A stretch of DNA of 20,852 nt from a virus, in IMG/VR virus record IMGVR_UViG_3300022925_000224, positions 1 through 20,852 of that record; one strand, written 5' to 3'. A program made the position numbers and the translations under genes. Below are positions 1-5,196 of the stretch, in pieces; position 1 is the first letter of the stretch, and the number at the start of each line of letters is the position of its first letter. Under the pieces are notes generated by a model. It was not told where the DNA came from, searched no databases, and worked only from the letters and a program-made list of their open reading frames with translations.

Positions 1-51
1 TTCTTTCTGAGAGGCTCAGGTTACCATATTCAAGAGGAGGATTGGCAATGA
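1..51 (+). CDS. 3' end of an upstream gene (partial)
   Basis: The first frame is open from base 1 and stops with TGA at 49-51, giving a 16-residue C-terminus that ends EEDWQ. The stop overlaps the start codon of the next gene (ATGA), the junction style used all through this window, so this is probably the tail of a real gene that begins outside it. Nothing can be said about its function. Confidence 0.6.
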   Translation, partial: FFLRGSGYHIQEEDWQ

Positions 52-275
52 CACCACTCGAAATTTCAGACTATAAACGCTCCTGGCTGATGGCGGCACA
101 CTACGAAGGTTATATTCATACTGATCGTAGGCGAGAGACTATAGATTGGCTGAAAGCGAATATGTGCCCAGGAACTTATGACCTCAAACAGTTTACTGAT
201 GTATACCAAGATACCGTAAGATTTGAGACTTGTGCAGCTTTTCTGAGATTTAATGAGTGGTACAATGAGCGGTAG
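48..275 (+). CDS. Small phage protein of unknown function
   Basis: A 75-residue soluble protein beginning MTPLEISDYKRSW and rich in aromatic and charged residues. ATG at 48 was chosen because an excellent ribosome-binding site (GGAGG at 36-40) lies 7 nt upstream; a TTG at 42 would be too close to it. There is no signal peptide, membrane segment or cysteine motif. It overlaps the previous stop codon and the next start, so it is part of a translationally coupled operon. I do not recognise a domain. Confidence 0.8.
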   Translation: MTPLEISDYKRSWLMAAHYEGYIHTDRRRETIDWLKANMCPGTYDLKQFTDVYQDTVRFETCAAFLRFNEWYNER

Positions 276-441
276 ACTATGGAGATTATGGGCGAAGAGC
301 CTCGGAGAAAAAGTTGGAGAAACTGACACAGAAGCTGATATTATCGCTGTTATTAGGACTACTTGGTGGTTCACTCATATGGCGACTTGTATCATTATTA
401 TCTTAAACGCAATAGCAACCCATGGGTGGAACTTATTATGA
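265..441 (+). CDS. Small single-span membrane protein
   Basis: A 58-residue protein. The N-terminal part (SGRLWRLWAKSLGEK) is basic and amphipathic, an acidic patch follows (ETDTEAD), and residues about 36-53 form one hydrophobic segment. The pattern (R)LWAKxLGEK...EADIIAxIRT followed by one membrane span is familiar from small proteins of unknown function in several tailed phages; that resemblance is from memory. It overlaps the preceding gene by 11 nt and its stop overlaps the next start (TTATGA). A role in the inner membrane, such as lysis control or exclusion, is possible but not shown. Confidence 0.75.
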   Translation: MSGRLWRLWAKSLGEKVGETDTEADIIAVIRTTWWFTHMATCIIIILNAIATHGWNLL

Positions 442-662
442 AACTTGAATTAGAAGACGACCTTCTCGACCTCTGTATTGTTAAATCTCTGGACGAGACT
501 CTTGAATGCTTTGAGTTGGGTCTCGAAGACCCAAACTCTTCTATTTTCTCAATGGAACTTGAAGCAGAGCACGCTGAGATAAAAAAGCACATTGAAGCCT
601 TTAAGCTCGTGAGAGGTTGGTATAGTGTTCCAAGTTGGCATGCTGTTCCAGGGTGGTATTAG
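438..662 (+). CDS. Small acidic phage protein with repeat-encoded C-terminus
   Basis: A 74-residue acidic protein beginning MKLELEDDLLDLCIVKSL and predicted mostly helical. ATG at 438 overlaps the upstream stop codon. Similar short proteins that begin with an acidic 'LxLEDDLLD' segment and end in a helix before a WY motif occur in many phages, without known function. The last 16 residues (RGWYSVPSWHAVPGWY) repeat a W-x-S/A-VP pattern because the DNA at 615-669 is a degenerate 18-bp tandem repeat, so the C-terminus may have been remodelled recently. Confidence 0.7.
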   Translation: MKLELEDDLLDLCIVKSLDETLECFELGLEDPNSSIFSMELEAEHAEIKKHIEAFKLVRGWYSVPSWHAVPGWY

Positions 663-680
663 TGTTCCAGCTTAGTATGA
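615..680 (+). repeat. Degenerate tandem repeat, about 18 bp, 3.5 copies
   Basis: Units at 615-632, 633-650 and 651-669 share the form xGTTGGTATxxTGTTCCA, and a partial fourth unit runs from 670 to 680. The third unit is 19 nt long, and the extra base places the TAG stop of the preceding gene inside it. The array spans the junction between two genes. Confidence 0.65.
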
Positions 681-934
681 GATACACTCCTTCTGGAAGA
701 AAAAAGAAAGCTCTTCCAAAAGTAAGAAAGCGTGTAGCTCCTTTTAAAGAGCTGCAGCCAAGTGACACCTACAGACGAGAAACACCTGAGTATAAAAGCG
801 TAGTAAGTACCTCACATAATTGCGGGGTCGTAGCGAAGCCGAAGCTCAGTAGTACATATACTATTGCACCCGCGTATAATAAAGGTGCATACCAAGTAAT
901 TAGCAAAGATAACATAAAGGATATTGGACGATGA
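677..934 (+). CDS. Small basic phage protein of unknown function
   Basis: An 85-residue basic protein starting MRYTPSGRKKKALPKVRKR, followed by a Tyr/Thr/Pro-rich, probably flexible middle. The start at 677 was chosen because this basic motif is the conserved-looking N-terminus; upstream codons in frame belong to the repeat. No strong ribosome-binding site precedes it, so translation may depend on coupling to the gene ending at 662. The Lys/Arg-rich start could bind nucleic acid, but no fold can be named. Confidence 0.7.
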   Translation: MRYTPSGRKKKALPKVRKRVAPFKELQPSDTYRRETPEYKSVVSTSHNCGVVAKPKLSSTYTIAPAYNKGAYQVISKDNIKDIGR

Positions 935-1296
935 AAATTTATGACCTCGAACAACAGATCATGAGATGTTGGGCTGTGACTGACGATATAGGTATGGTCA
1001 CAAAACATTTCATTGATGACCCAAAATGGCAAGACATGAGTGCTGAGCTAGCAGATGCTATGATGAATAAGTACTTTGCTATTCAAGAACTTTATGAGTT
1101 AAAGTTTGAAGCGTTGTGGAGCTGCTTCGAAGAAGTTTGTGCAGAAAAATTTCAGAAAGAAGACGACTACGAATACCAAGTGCCAAAGATGGATGAAAGC
1201 TCAATTGACTGGAGCAATATTGTTGTAAAAGAATCTCCTTTTGAACAGCTTTCCTTTGACTTTGAATCAGAACAATATAGTAAACTGGAGAAGTAA
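931..1296 (+). CDS. Acidic helical phage protein of unknown function
   Basis: A 121-residue acidic protein beginning MKIYDLEQQIMRCW. It is predicted mainly alpha-helical, with an acidic tail after residue 80. ATG at 931 overlaps the TGA of the preceding gene, with AAGGA about 9 nt upstream. Proteins with the opening 'KIYDLEQQIMxCWxVTDDI' are common in phages, but I know of no assigned function. Its stop shares one base with the peroxiredoxin start, so the two are translated from the same message. Confidence 0.8.
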   Translation: MKIYDLEQQIMRCWAVTDDIGMVTKHFIDDPKWQDMSAELADAMMNKYFAIQELYELKFEALWSCFEEVCAEKFQKEDDYEYQVPKMDESSIDWSNIVVKESPFEQLSFDFESEQYSKLEK

Positions 1297-1868
1297 TGAA
1301 CATTTATACAACAGATGTAGCAGAATATGTAGAATATGCGTGGAGGCAACTACCAGCAGTTGTTCCATCCGTAGTGTTTAAAACACGAGTACGTGATGAA
1401 AGCGTAGCGGGGTCAAACCCTTATCGCTGGCAGGATGTAAACTCTTTTGAGGTTTTCGCAGGAAAGAGAGTATTAGTATTCTCACTGCCAGGCGCTTTCA
1501 CGCCAACCTGTGATACCATGCAGCTTCCTCGATTCGAAGAGCTTGCAGAAGAGTTCTATCAAGCAGGAATCGACGATATTTACTGTATCTCTGTAAACGA
1601 TTCCTTTGTGATGAACAAGTGGGCAGAGAGCCAGAACCTGCAAAATGTAAAAGTGCTGCCTGACGGCAATAAGCAATTTACTACTGATATGGATATGCTA
1701 GTAACAAAAGAGAACCTGGGTTTTGGTGAACGTTCATGGCGTTATGCTGTAATCGTGAACAATGGTACTATTACTGATTGGTTCATTGAAGATGGCAAAG
1801 AAAGAGACGCTGAGGAAGACCCATACCACTACACTAATCCTGATTTTATTTTAGAAACCCTCGTATAA
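1296..1868 (+). CDS. Peroxiredoxin, Prx5-like (AhpC/TSA superfamily)
   Basis: A 190-residue thiol peroxidase expected to reduce hydrogen peroxide or alkyl hydroperoxides in the cytoplasm. The peroxidatic cysteine is Cys72 in the signature PGAFTPTC (residues 65-72). Other family features are the 'IYCISVNDSFVMNKW' stretch and a conserved Arg in GERSWRYAVIV. It carries about 20 extra N-terminal residues compared with compact Prx5 proteins. The start has GGAG 5 nt upstream. Prx5 enzymes are commonly recycled by glutaredoxin or glutathione, and a glutaredoxin gene lies at 5324; this pairing is inference. A promoter begins 5 nt after the stop, so read-through into the next operon is likely. Confidence 0.93.
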   Translation: MNIYTTDVAEYVEYAWRQLPAVVPSVVFKTRVRDESVAGSNPYRWQDVNSFEVFAGKRVLVFSLPGAFTPTCDTMQLPRFEELAEEFYQAGIDDIYCISVNDSFVMNKWAESQNLQNVKVLPDGNKQFTTDMDMLVTKENLGFGERSWRYAVIVNNGTITDWFIEDGKERDAEEDPYHYTNPDFILETLV

Positions 1869-1872
1869 AATC

Positions 1873-1902
1873 TTGACAACGAGACCTCTCTTCGCTTATA
1901 AT
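1873..1902 (+). promoter_or_regulatory. Sigma70 promoter
   Basis: TTGACA at 1873-1878 and TATAAT at 1897-1902 with an 18-bp spacer, a perfect match to both consensus boxes. Transcription should start near 1909. It drives the group of small genes from 1931 to the terminator at 3862. Spacer and -10 lie inside the left arm and loop of an inverted repeat (1885-1923). Confidence 0.9.
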
Positions 1903-1923
1903 AGATGTATAAGAGAAGAGAGG
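1885..1923 (+). promoter_or_regulatory. Inverted repeat enclosing the -10 box and ribosome-binding site
   Basis: The left arm 1885-1900 (CCTCTCTTCGCTTATA) and right arm 1908-1923 (TATAAGAGAAGAGAGG) pair at 15 of 16 positions with a 7-nt loop. The right arm contains the GAGG ribosome-binding site of the gene at 1931. RNA coming from the peroxiredoxin side would fold and hide this site. RNA started at the internal promoter lacks the left arm and stays open. The arrangement parallels the early and late transcripts of T4 lysozyme gene e. Confidence 0.75.
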
Positions 1924-1930
1924 ACTACCC

Positions 1931-2308
1931 ATGAGACTAATTCGCAACGCACTTCAAACACCCGATGGTACAATCATCGAATCAAAACATCGCCACGACT
2001 ATGTAACTTACACAGATGCAAACGGTAAGCAATATATGGTAGATGGTGGCCTCGAATACCTTCGAAGAACTGTTCACGCAGATCAAATCGACCTATCCCT
2101 TTATGATGACCAACCTCACGAAGTACAGCGAGAGCTACTTACCTGGGGAACCTACGGCATCAATGGAGATCAACCCTTGCAGTATAAAAGTATTGCACAA
2201 ATGGAAACTGGGCACCTCGAAGCCGTAGTAAAAATAGGTGGCCTATGTTTAGTTAGAAAAAGCTGTATGTTAAAAGAGTTGGAGATAAGAAATGACACTA
2301 CCTTATGA
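1931..2308 (+). CDS. Conserved phage protein of unknown function
   Basis: A 125-residue protein beginning MRLIRNALQTPDGTIIES, with the segments HRHDYVTYTDANGK, YMVDGGLEYLRR and LLTWGTYGINGDQPL. I recognise this pattern from many phage proteins annotated only as hypothetical. It looks like a small beta-rich soluble domain with no catalytic signature I can name. It is the first gene after the promoter at 1873, and its ribosome-binding site sits in the right arm of the hairpin described there, so its translation is probably the one controlled. It overlaps the next gene by 17 nt. Confidence 0.85.
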   Translation: MRLIRNALQTPDGTIIESKHRHDYVTYTDANGKQYMVDGGLEYLRRTVHADQIDLSLYDDQPHEVQRELLTWGTYGINGDQPLQYKSIAQMETGHLEAVVKIGGLCLVRKSCMLKELEIRNDTTL

Positions 2309-2549
2309 GCGTAGATGGGCTGTAAACAACACTAGACGGTTTCTTGTAGACTTACTACATCAAGACGACAGCGTGCCTGAGGAAGTGAAGGAAGAAGCGT
2401 ATAGATGTCTCAAACACTATCCTGGTGAGTATCATATGGATGAAGCAAGAAAAGCAGCTCCTGAAGTATTTGGAGACTGGGAGGACATGAAGCATGAAGA
2501 GTTGGTCAAACTTGGCTGGACTCCTCCTAAGAAAGAGAGTGAGGGATGA
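2292..2549 (+). CDS. BPSL0761-like small protein
   Basis: An 85-residue protein starting MTLPYERRWAVNNTRRFLVDLL. Its layout, 'YERRxAVxxTRxFLxDL', then 'VPEEVKEEAYRCLKHYP', then 'APEVFGDW', matches the small protein family I know as BPSL0761, found in bacteria and phages with no established function. It is probably all helical. GGAG lies 8 nt before ATG 2292. The family call is from memory and moderately sure; no function is implied. Confidence 0.75.
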   Translation: MTLPYERRWAVNNTRRFLVDLLHQDDSVPEEVKEEAYRCLKHYPGEYHMDEARKAAPEVFGDWEDMKHEELVKLGWTPPKKESEG

Positions 2550-2764
2550 AAGAAATAACAGATGAAGAGTATGCGCTATTTCAGAAACTCGCAAAGATTT
2601 GGTATCACACTAAACCAGATAAGAGTGGTTCATTCTTTATCTGTGGTGAAGGCGGTGAGAAAGACGCACATGGACTACCGGACATTATCCTTGTATGTCC
2701 TCAAATGGGATCTAATACTACGGCAATATATCGTAAAGACAGAGTAGGTAGAAGCGGGCAATGA
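2546..2764 (+). CDS. Small phage protein of unknown function
   Basis: A 72-residue protein: MKEITDEEYALFQKLAKIWY, then SGSFFICGEGGEKDAHGLPD, then IILVCPQMGSNTTAIYRKDR. The 'F.CGEGGxKDxxGLPDxxxVCP..G' core recurs in phage hypothetical proteins. The two cysteines are separated by about 20 residues, which does not make an obvious zinc site. It starts within an ATGA overlap and shares 4 nt with the next gene. No function can be assigned. Confidence 0.8.
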   Translation: MKEITDEEYALFQKLAKIWYHTKPDKSGSFFICGEGGEKDAHGLPDIILVCPQMGSNTTAIYRKDRVGRSGQ

Positions 2765-3129
2765 GCGTTACATATAGCACAAACTGGATGGGCCCTGTAT
2801 CTAATCGTTGGTACGAAGAACGAGACATACCTTTCGAGTTGAGAATGACTTCTGGCAAATTCATCCAGCCACCGCGTGAATACAAACACTATCTTGAATC
2901 TTATTCGTGCGGTCGTATCGACATTCGTGGATTAGATGAAGAAGAATATTACAGCGGGTGGTACGAGTATGGTGTTGCTCCTATGCGTACCGAAGACTGG
3001 AATGCACTTAGTGATTGGTTGGATGATTTAGAAACTACAGAGCTATGGGAATACGATATGCTGATTAGCATATTTGAAGCCGAAGTATTAAACGGCAGAC
3101 AGATAAGGTGGGCAGATGAGCGAATATAA
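2761..3129 (+). CDS. Conserved phage protein of unknown function
   Basis: A 122-residue acidic, Trp/Tyr-rich protein. Recognisable conserved blocks are YSTNWMGPVSNRWYEER near the start, YSCGRIDIRGLDEEEY near residue 50 and YGVAPMRTEDWNALSDWL near residue 75. I recall this block order from phage hypothetical proteins that often sit next to the family encoded by the following gene. It begins with an ATGA overlap and overlaps the next gene by 14 nt. It is soluble and has no catalytic motif I can identify. Confidence 0.8.
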   Translation: MSVTYSTNWMGPVSNRWYEERDIPFELRMTSGKFIQPPREYKHYLESYSCGRIDIRGLDEEEYYSGWYEYGVAPMRTEDWNALSDWLDDLETTELWEYDMLISIFEAEVLNGRQIRWADERI

Positions 3130-3436
3130 CCCACACAATTGGGTTGTTTTAAAAATAACCCAGGGCGAAGAAACAATATATAAAGTGCTAGGCGGTTGGT
3201 CTGGCGGTTATCTTGATGGTGACTATTGGAGATTGAACAGCGGTATCACAGGTGTAGAGAAACAGGCATATCTGTATGGATTCTACGGTAGTTCTGGTTC
3301 TATATACTGGTGTCATCAGGGTAGTTATCGCTTGACAATGGCGATCTCTGGATTCTACAATGATATGAAAAAACGCTTTGGGGATGCAGTTGAACTGATG
3401 CCTGAAGATACTAATTGGCATGAGGTGGAGTGGTGA
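3116..3436 (+). CDS. Conserved phage protein of unknown function
   Basis: A 106-residue beta-rich protein. It opens MSEYNPHNWVVLKI and has a Gly/Tyr-rich core (KVLGGWSGGYLDGDYWRLNSG) and an 'FYGSSGSIYWCHQGSYRL' segment. The core recurs in phage hypothetical proteins. The predicted fold is a small antiparallel sheet. It is coupled to the previous gene by a 14-nt overlap and is followed after 3 nt by the next gene. No function is known to me. Confidence 0.8.
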   Translation: MSEYNPHNWVVLKITQGEETIYKVLGGWSGGYLDGDYWRLNSGITGVEKQAYLYGFYGSSGSIYWCHQGSYRLTMAISGFYNDMKKRFGDAVELMPEDTNWHEVEW

Positions 3437-3439
3437 ATA

Positions 3440-3700
3440 ATGTTTAAATTTTTAGCTGCTGGATTATTTGGTGTACCAGCCCGCCAGGAAAAAGAGCTAC
3501 ATAATAATCAAATACATCGTGCTCGGCAAGTTGGCAAGCAAGAACTGACCTCCTTAGTCAATCGTGTTGAAGTGATTGATGAGACAGGTCGTGCGTATAT
3601 AAAGTATCTTGATGATACCAAGTTTGTTTGGTTGAGTTATCAGGACAATGGGCGAACACTGAAAGTGTTTGTTGATTCAACCAGTTGGAAAGGAGAGTAG
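3440..3700 (+). CDS. Small protein of unknown function
   Basis: An 86-residue protein. The first 14 residues are hydrophobic (FKFLAAGLFGVPA), too short for a confident membrane span; then comes a charged helix (QEKELHNNQIHRARQVGKQEL) and a beta-rich end (RAYIKYLDDTKFVWLSYQD). It lies 3 nt after the previous stop. It could attach to the membrane at its N-terminus, but this is inference. I recognise no family. Confidence 0.75.
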   Translation: MFKFLAAGLFGVPARQEKELHNNQIHRARQVGKQELTSLVNRVEVIDETGRAYIKYLDDTKFVWLSYQDNGRTLKVFVDSTSWKGE

Positions 3701-3703
3701 AGC

Positions 3704-3853
3704 ATGTCGAGTGAGAAAGTTACAACAAAAGTCTGCCCAAACTGTGGTAATGTACATTTGATTTTATTAACGTCCTTAAACCTAAAGATATGTGCAGATT
3801 GCCAGACAGAGATACCCTGGTATTTAGAAGAAAAACAAAAGCCCCTTATTTAG
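3704..3853 (+). CDS. Mini zinc-ribbon protein
   Basis: A 49-residue protein with two CxxC knuckles, CPNCG at residues 11-15 and CADC at 30-33, the classic four-cysteine zinc ribbon. A GGAGAG ribosome-binding site lies 7-8 nt before ATG 3704, only 3 nt after the preceding gene. Small proteins of this kind in phages often bind nucleic acid or RNA polymerase; the partner here is unknown. Its stop codon is the first part of the descending arm of the terminator hairpin, so translation to the end could disturb folding of the terminator. Confidence 0.8.
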   Translation: MSSEKVTTKVCPNCGNVHLILLTSLNLKICADCQTEIPWYLEEKQKPLI

Positions 3854-3862
3854 GGGTTTTTT
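3837..3862 (+). terminator. Rho-independent terminator ending the 1931-3853 gene group
   Basis: An A-tract at 3837-3840, stem CCCCT (3842-3846) with AGGGG (3852-3856), loop TATTT, and six T residues at 3857-3862. The left A-tract can also pair with the T-tract. It overlaps the stop codon of the zinc-ribbon gene. Confidence 0.88.
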
Positions 3863-3871
3863 ATTGGCCAT

Positions 3872-3895
3872 AAAAAAAGGAGCTTTCGCTCCTTT
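3872..3895 (-). terminator. Rho-independent terminator of the leftward operon
   Basis: On the minus strand, an 8-bp stem AAAGGAGC/GCTCCTTT (3895-3888 with 3883-3876) with loop GAAA is followed by seven T residues (3878-3872). It ends transcription of the minus-strand genes and faces the rightward terminator 10 bp away, so converging polymerases are stopped from both sides. Confidence 0.9.
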
Positions 3896-3900
3896 CTTCG

Positions 3901-4281
3901 TTACTCTATAATACTTTTTAGATCAGGGGGTGAGTAGTTTGGCCCTTTTAAGATTTTTCCATCTTCCCTTTTGATAGGGCGACCATCTTCTCCTAGCTTA
4001 CTTAAATTGCTGCGATGCACTTCTGCAAAGCAAGCATCAAGATCAAGACCAAAGGAATGGCCTGCTCCGTACACAACATATAATAAATCAGTGAGCGCAT
4101 CTGCTATCTCCACTAGGTCTTTGTTTTCTACGCCAACAACCAGTTCTCGTAGTTCTTCTTCAATGAGTTCAATCCGAAGATCTTGTACGTCCCAACTTGG
4201 GAGTGTAGGGACATCCAGGACTTCCTGACTCATGGCTTCCATGAAATCTCCTACTAATTCAAAGTTTGTGCCTTCCATCAT
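3901..4281 (-). CDS. MazG/HisE-type nucleotide pyrophosphohydrolase
   Basis: A 126-residue all-helical enzyme, expected to hydrolyse a nucleoside triphosphate to monophosphate and pyrophosphate in the cytoplasm. The metal-binding signature is EEELRE at 41-46 followed by ExxD at 58-61 (EIADALTDLLYVVYG). The C-terminal motif 'EVHRSNLSKLGEDGRPIKREDGK' ending 'GPNYSPPDL' is typical of the phage and bacterial phosphoribosyl-ATP-pyrophosphohydrolase-like proteins. Two ATGs are adjacent (4281 and 4278); the second is better spaced from AAGGA. It overlaps the bS21 stop codon. It probably removes unwanted nucleotides or a host alarmone; the true substrate cannot be read from sequence. Confidence 0.9.
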   Translation of the reverse strand: MMEGTNFELVGDFMEAMSQEVLDVPTLPSWDVQDLRIELIEEELRELVVGVENKDLVEIADALTDLLYVVYGAGHSFGLDLDACFAEVHRSNLSKLGEDGRPIKREDGKILKGPNYSPPDLKSIIE

Positions 4282-4451
4282 TTTTTCCTTTTCTGTTCCC
4301 GTTTAATTGCGGCTTTCTTTTTAGTTTTCTTCTTTTCAGAAGGTTTTTCGTAGTACTGATTACTTTTTAGATCAAACAGCTTCTCAGAGCATTTCTTGCG
4401 AAAAACCCTGAGAGCTGCTTCAACATTACCGTTTCTAACCTTGACGTCCAT
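4278..4451 (-). CDS. rpsU-like: Phage-encoded ribosomal protein bS21 homologue
   Basis: A 57-residue, very basic protein: MDVKVRNGNVEAALRVFRKK, then CSEKLFDLKSNQYYEKPSEK, then a Lys/Arg-only tail. The order 'VKVRxxxxxxxALRxFRKxC', a short charged linker, '(Y/F)YEKPSEKKKxKKxAAIKR' is the hallmark of small-subunit protein bS21. The residue order and length fit the family, which normally has about 70 residues in gammaproteobacteria. ATG at 4451 was chosen because AAAGGA lies 5 nt upstream and because upstream residues do not match the family. bS21 sits near the 3' end of 16S rRNA and aids Shine-Dalgarno pairing, so the phage copy may bias initiation toward phage messages (inference). It overlaps both neighbours. 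Confidence 0.92.
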   Translation of the reverse strand: MDVKVRNGNVEAALRVFRKKCSEKLFDLKSNQYYEKPSEKKKTKKKAAIKREQKRKK

Positions 4452-4698
4452 TAGGTTCCTTTCGTTGCAACATCGGAGGAGTACCCCAAACGTCCCTTGC
4501 GTTAACTCTAATAACGCGTTCGTTAGTACAACTTTTATCAGGGTTGTCAATAGTTAGAACTACATTCTTACCTGCCAGCCAAGCATTCTGCTGGTTAATT
4601 GTTCGTGTCATAGTACCATGTAAACTAGTGCGGCATTTGCTAGGGCTCCCTACAATACCTTGGCTAGTACGTGATTTTCTACTTTTTTTCTTCGCCAT
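4435..4698 (-). CDS. Small basic protein of unknown function
   Basis: An 87-residue protein with a strongly basic N-terminus (MAKKKSRKSRTSQG), a middle segment NAWLAGKNVVLTIDNPDKS, and the stretch NERVIRVNARDVWG. An AGGAGAA site 5 nt before the start makes it well expressed. The basic head suggests nucleic-acid or ribosome contact, which is notable because it directly precedes and overlaps bS21 by 17 nt. I recall similar small proteins in phages, but no named family. Confidence 0.75.
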   Translation of the reverse strand: MAKKKSRKSRTSQGIVGSPSKCRTSLHGTMTRTINQQNAWLAGKNVVLTIDNPDKSCTNERVIRVNARDVWGTPPMLQRKEPNGRQG

Positions 4699-4712
4699 TC
4701 TTATTTCTCCTG

Positions 4713-4811
4713 TTAATATCCATCGTTATCGTCTATGTTCACCCATACTACAAATAATACAACAAGTAGGAGTCCATAGAGGTGGTTAATTGTTATCGCG
4801 CTTTCTAGCAA
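4713..4811 (-). CDS. Possible 32-residue membrane peptide
   Basis: A reading frame hidden between two genes. It starts with TTG at 4811, preceded by AGAGGA at a 7-nt spacing, and encodes a short polar head, a hydrophobic span LYGLLLVVLFVVWV (residues 11-24) and an acidic tail (NIDDNDGY). It fills almost exactly the gap between the HTH-like gene, which it overlaps by 26 nt, and the next start at 4698. Length, topology and ribosome-binding site fit a single-span phage membrane peptide. There is no homologue I can name, and the TTG start lowers certainty. Confidence 0.5.
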   Translation of the reverse strand: MLESAITINHLYGLLLVVLFVVWVNIDDNDGY

Positions 4812-4965
4812 AAGTCCATCCTCTTTGTCTTAGGTAATATACCTGATTTACTATCGACTTAGGATTTCTGTCTGGAAGTAGTGCAGCAAGTTCTTCCGGA
4901 GAAATAACATTGTAGTATTCCTTCAGAATCTTTCGCTCTTTCATTGTCCATCCTATTCTTTTCAT
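4786..4965 (-). CDS. Small SANT/HTH-like DNA-binding protein
   Basis: A 59-residue protein: GWTMKERKILKEYYNVISPE, then ELAALLPDRNPKSIVNQVYYL, then RQRGWTFARKR. A leading Trp, three short helices and 'P(D/N)RxxKSIxNxxxxLRxRGW' match small SANT/Myb-like homeodomain folds that bind DNA. ATG 4965 keeps the leading Trp, but it coincides with the predicted transcription start of the promoter at 4972-5001, so that message would be leaderless. ATG 4944 is an alternative with AGGA 6 nt upstream but loses part of helix 1. As first gene of the leftward operon it may regulate it or the divergent operon (inference). Confidence 0.75.
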   Translation of the reverse strand: MKRIGWTMKERKILKEYYNVISPEELAALLPDRNPKSIVNQVYYLRQRGWTFARKRDNN

Positions 4966-4971
4966 TTGATT

Positions 4972-5001
4972 ATTATAGAACAAAACAGATGTTAATGTCA
5001 A
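4972..5001 (-). promoter_or_regulatory. Sigma70 promoter, leftward, proximal
   Basis: Minus strand TTGACA at 5001-4996 and TATAAT at 4977-4972 with an 18-bp spacer. The expected transcription start is at about 4966-4964, on top of the ATG at 4965. Confidence 0.85.
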
Positions 5002-5062
5002 GATTTATTTTTGTTATCATTTAAGATTTACCTTTCTAGTAAGTTACTTTTCAATAGATATT

Positions 5063-5091
5063 ATTATACAGAAAGTGAGCTTAAAAGTCAA
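5063..5091 (-). promoter_or_regulatory. Sigma70 promoter, leftward, distal
   Basis: Minus strand TTGACT at 5091-5086 and TATAAT at 5068-5063, 17-bp spacer. It would give the leftward operon a 5' leader of about 90 nt, unlike the proximal promoter. It lies back-to-back with the rightward promoter at 5122, with 30 bp between the two -35 boxes. Confidence 0.85.
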
Positions 5092-5121
5092 GTAATATTT
5101 TTAGCTCCTTAAAAATACTTC

Positions 5122-5150
5122 TTGACAATTATATAAATATGTCGTATAAT
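5122..5150 (+). promoter_or_regulatory. Sigma70 promoter of the 5197-11299 operon
   Basis: TTGACA at 5122-5127 and TATAAT at 5145-5150, 17-bp spacer, with an A-rich stretch just upstream (TTAAAAATACTT). The transcript would begin near 5157 and fold a small 5' hairpin (GCTC 5168-5171 with GAGC 5176-5179). I see no other promoter until 11296, so this one probably drives the whole 6-kb modification and lysis operon. Confidence 0.88.
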
Positions 5151-5196
5151 ATGTGTTCATTAGGAAAGCTCTACAGAGCAAGAAACGGAGAAAACA

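Noticed and set aside
4973-5020. Fifteen-residue leader peptide on the minus strand (MITKINLDINICFVL)
   Set aside because: It lies in the leader of the distal leftward promoter, but AAGG is 10 nt from the ATG, it overlaps the proximal promoter, and its composition shows no control-codon run.
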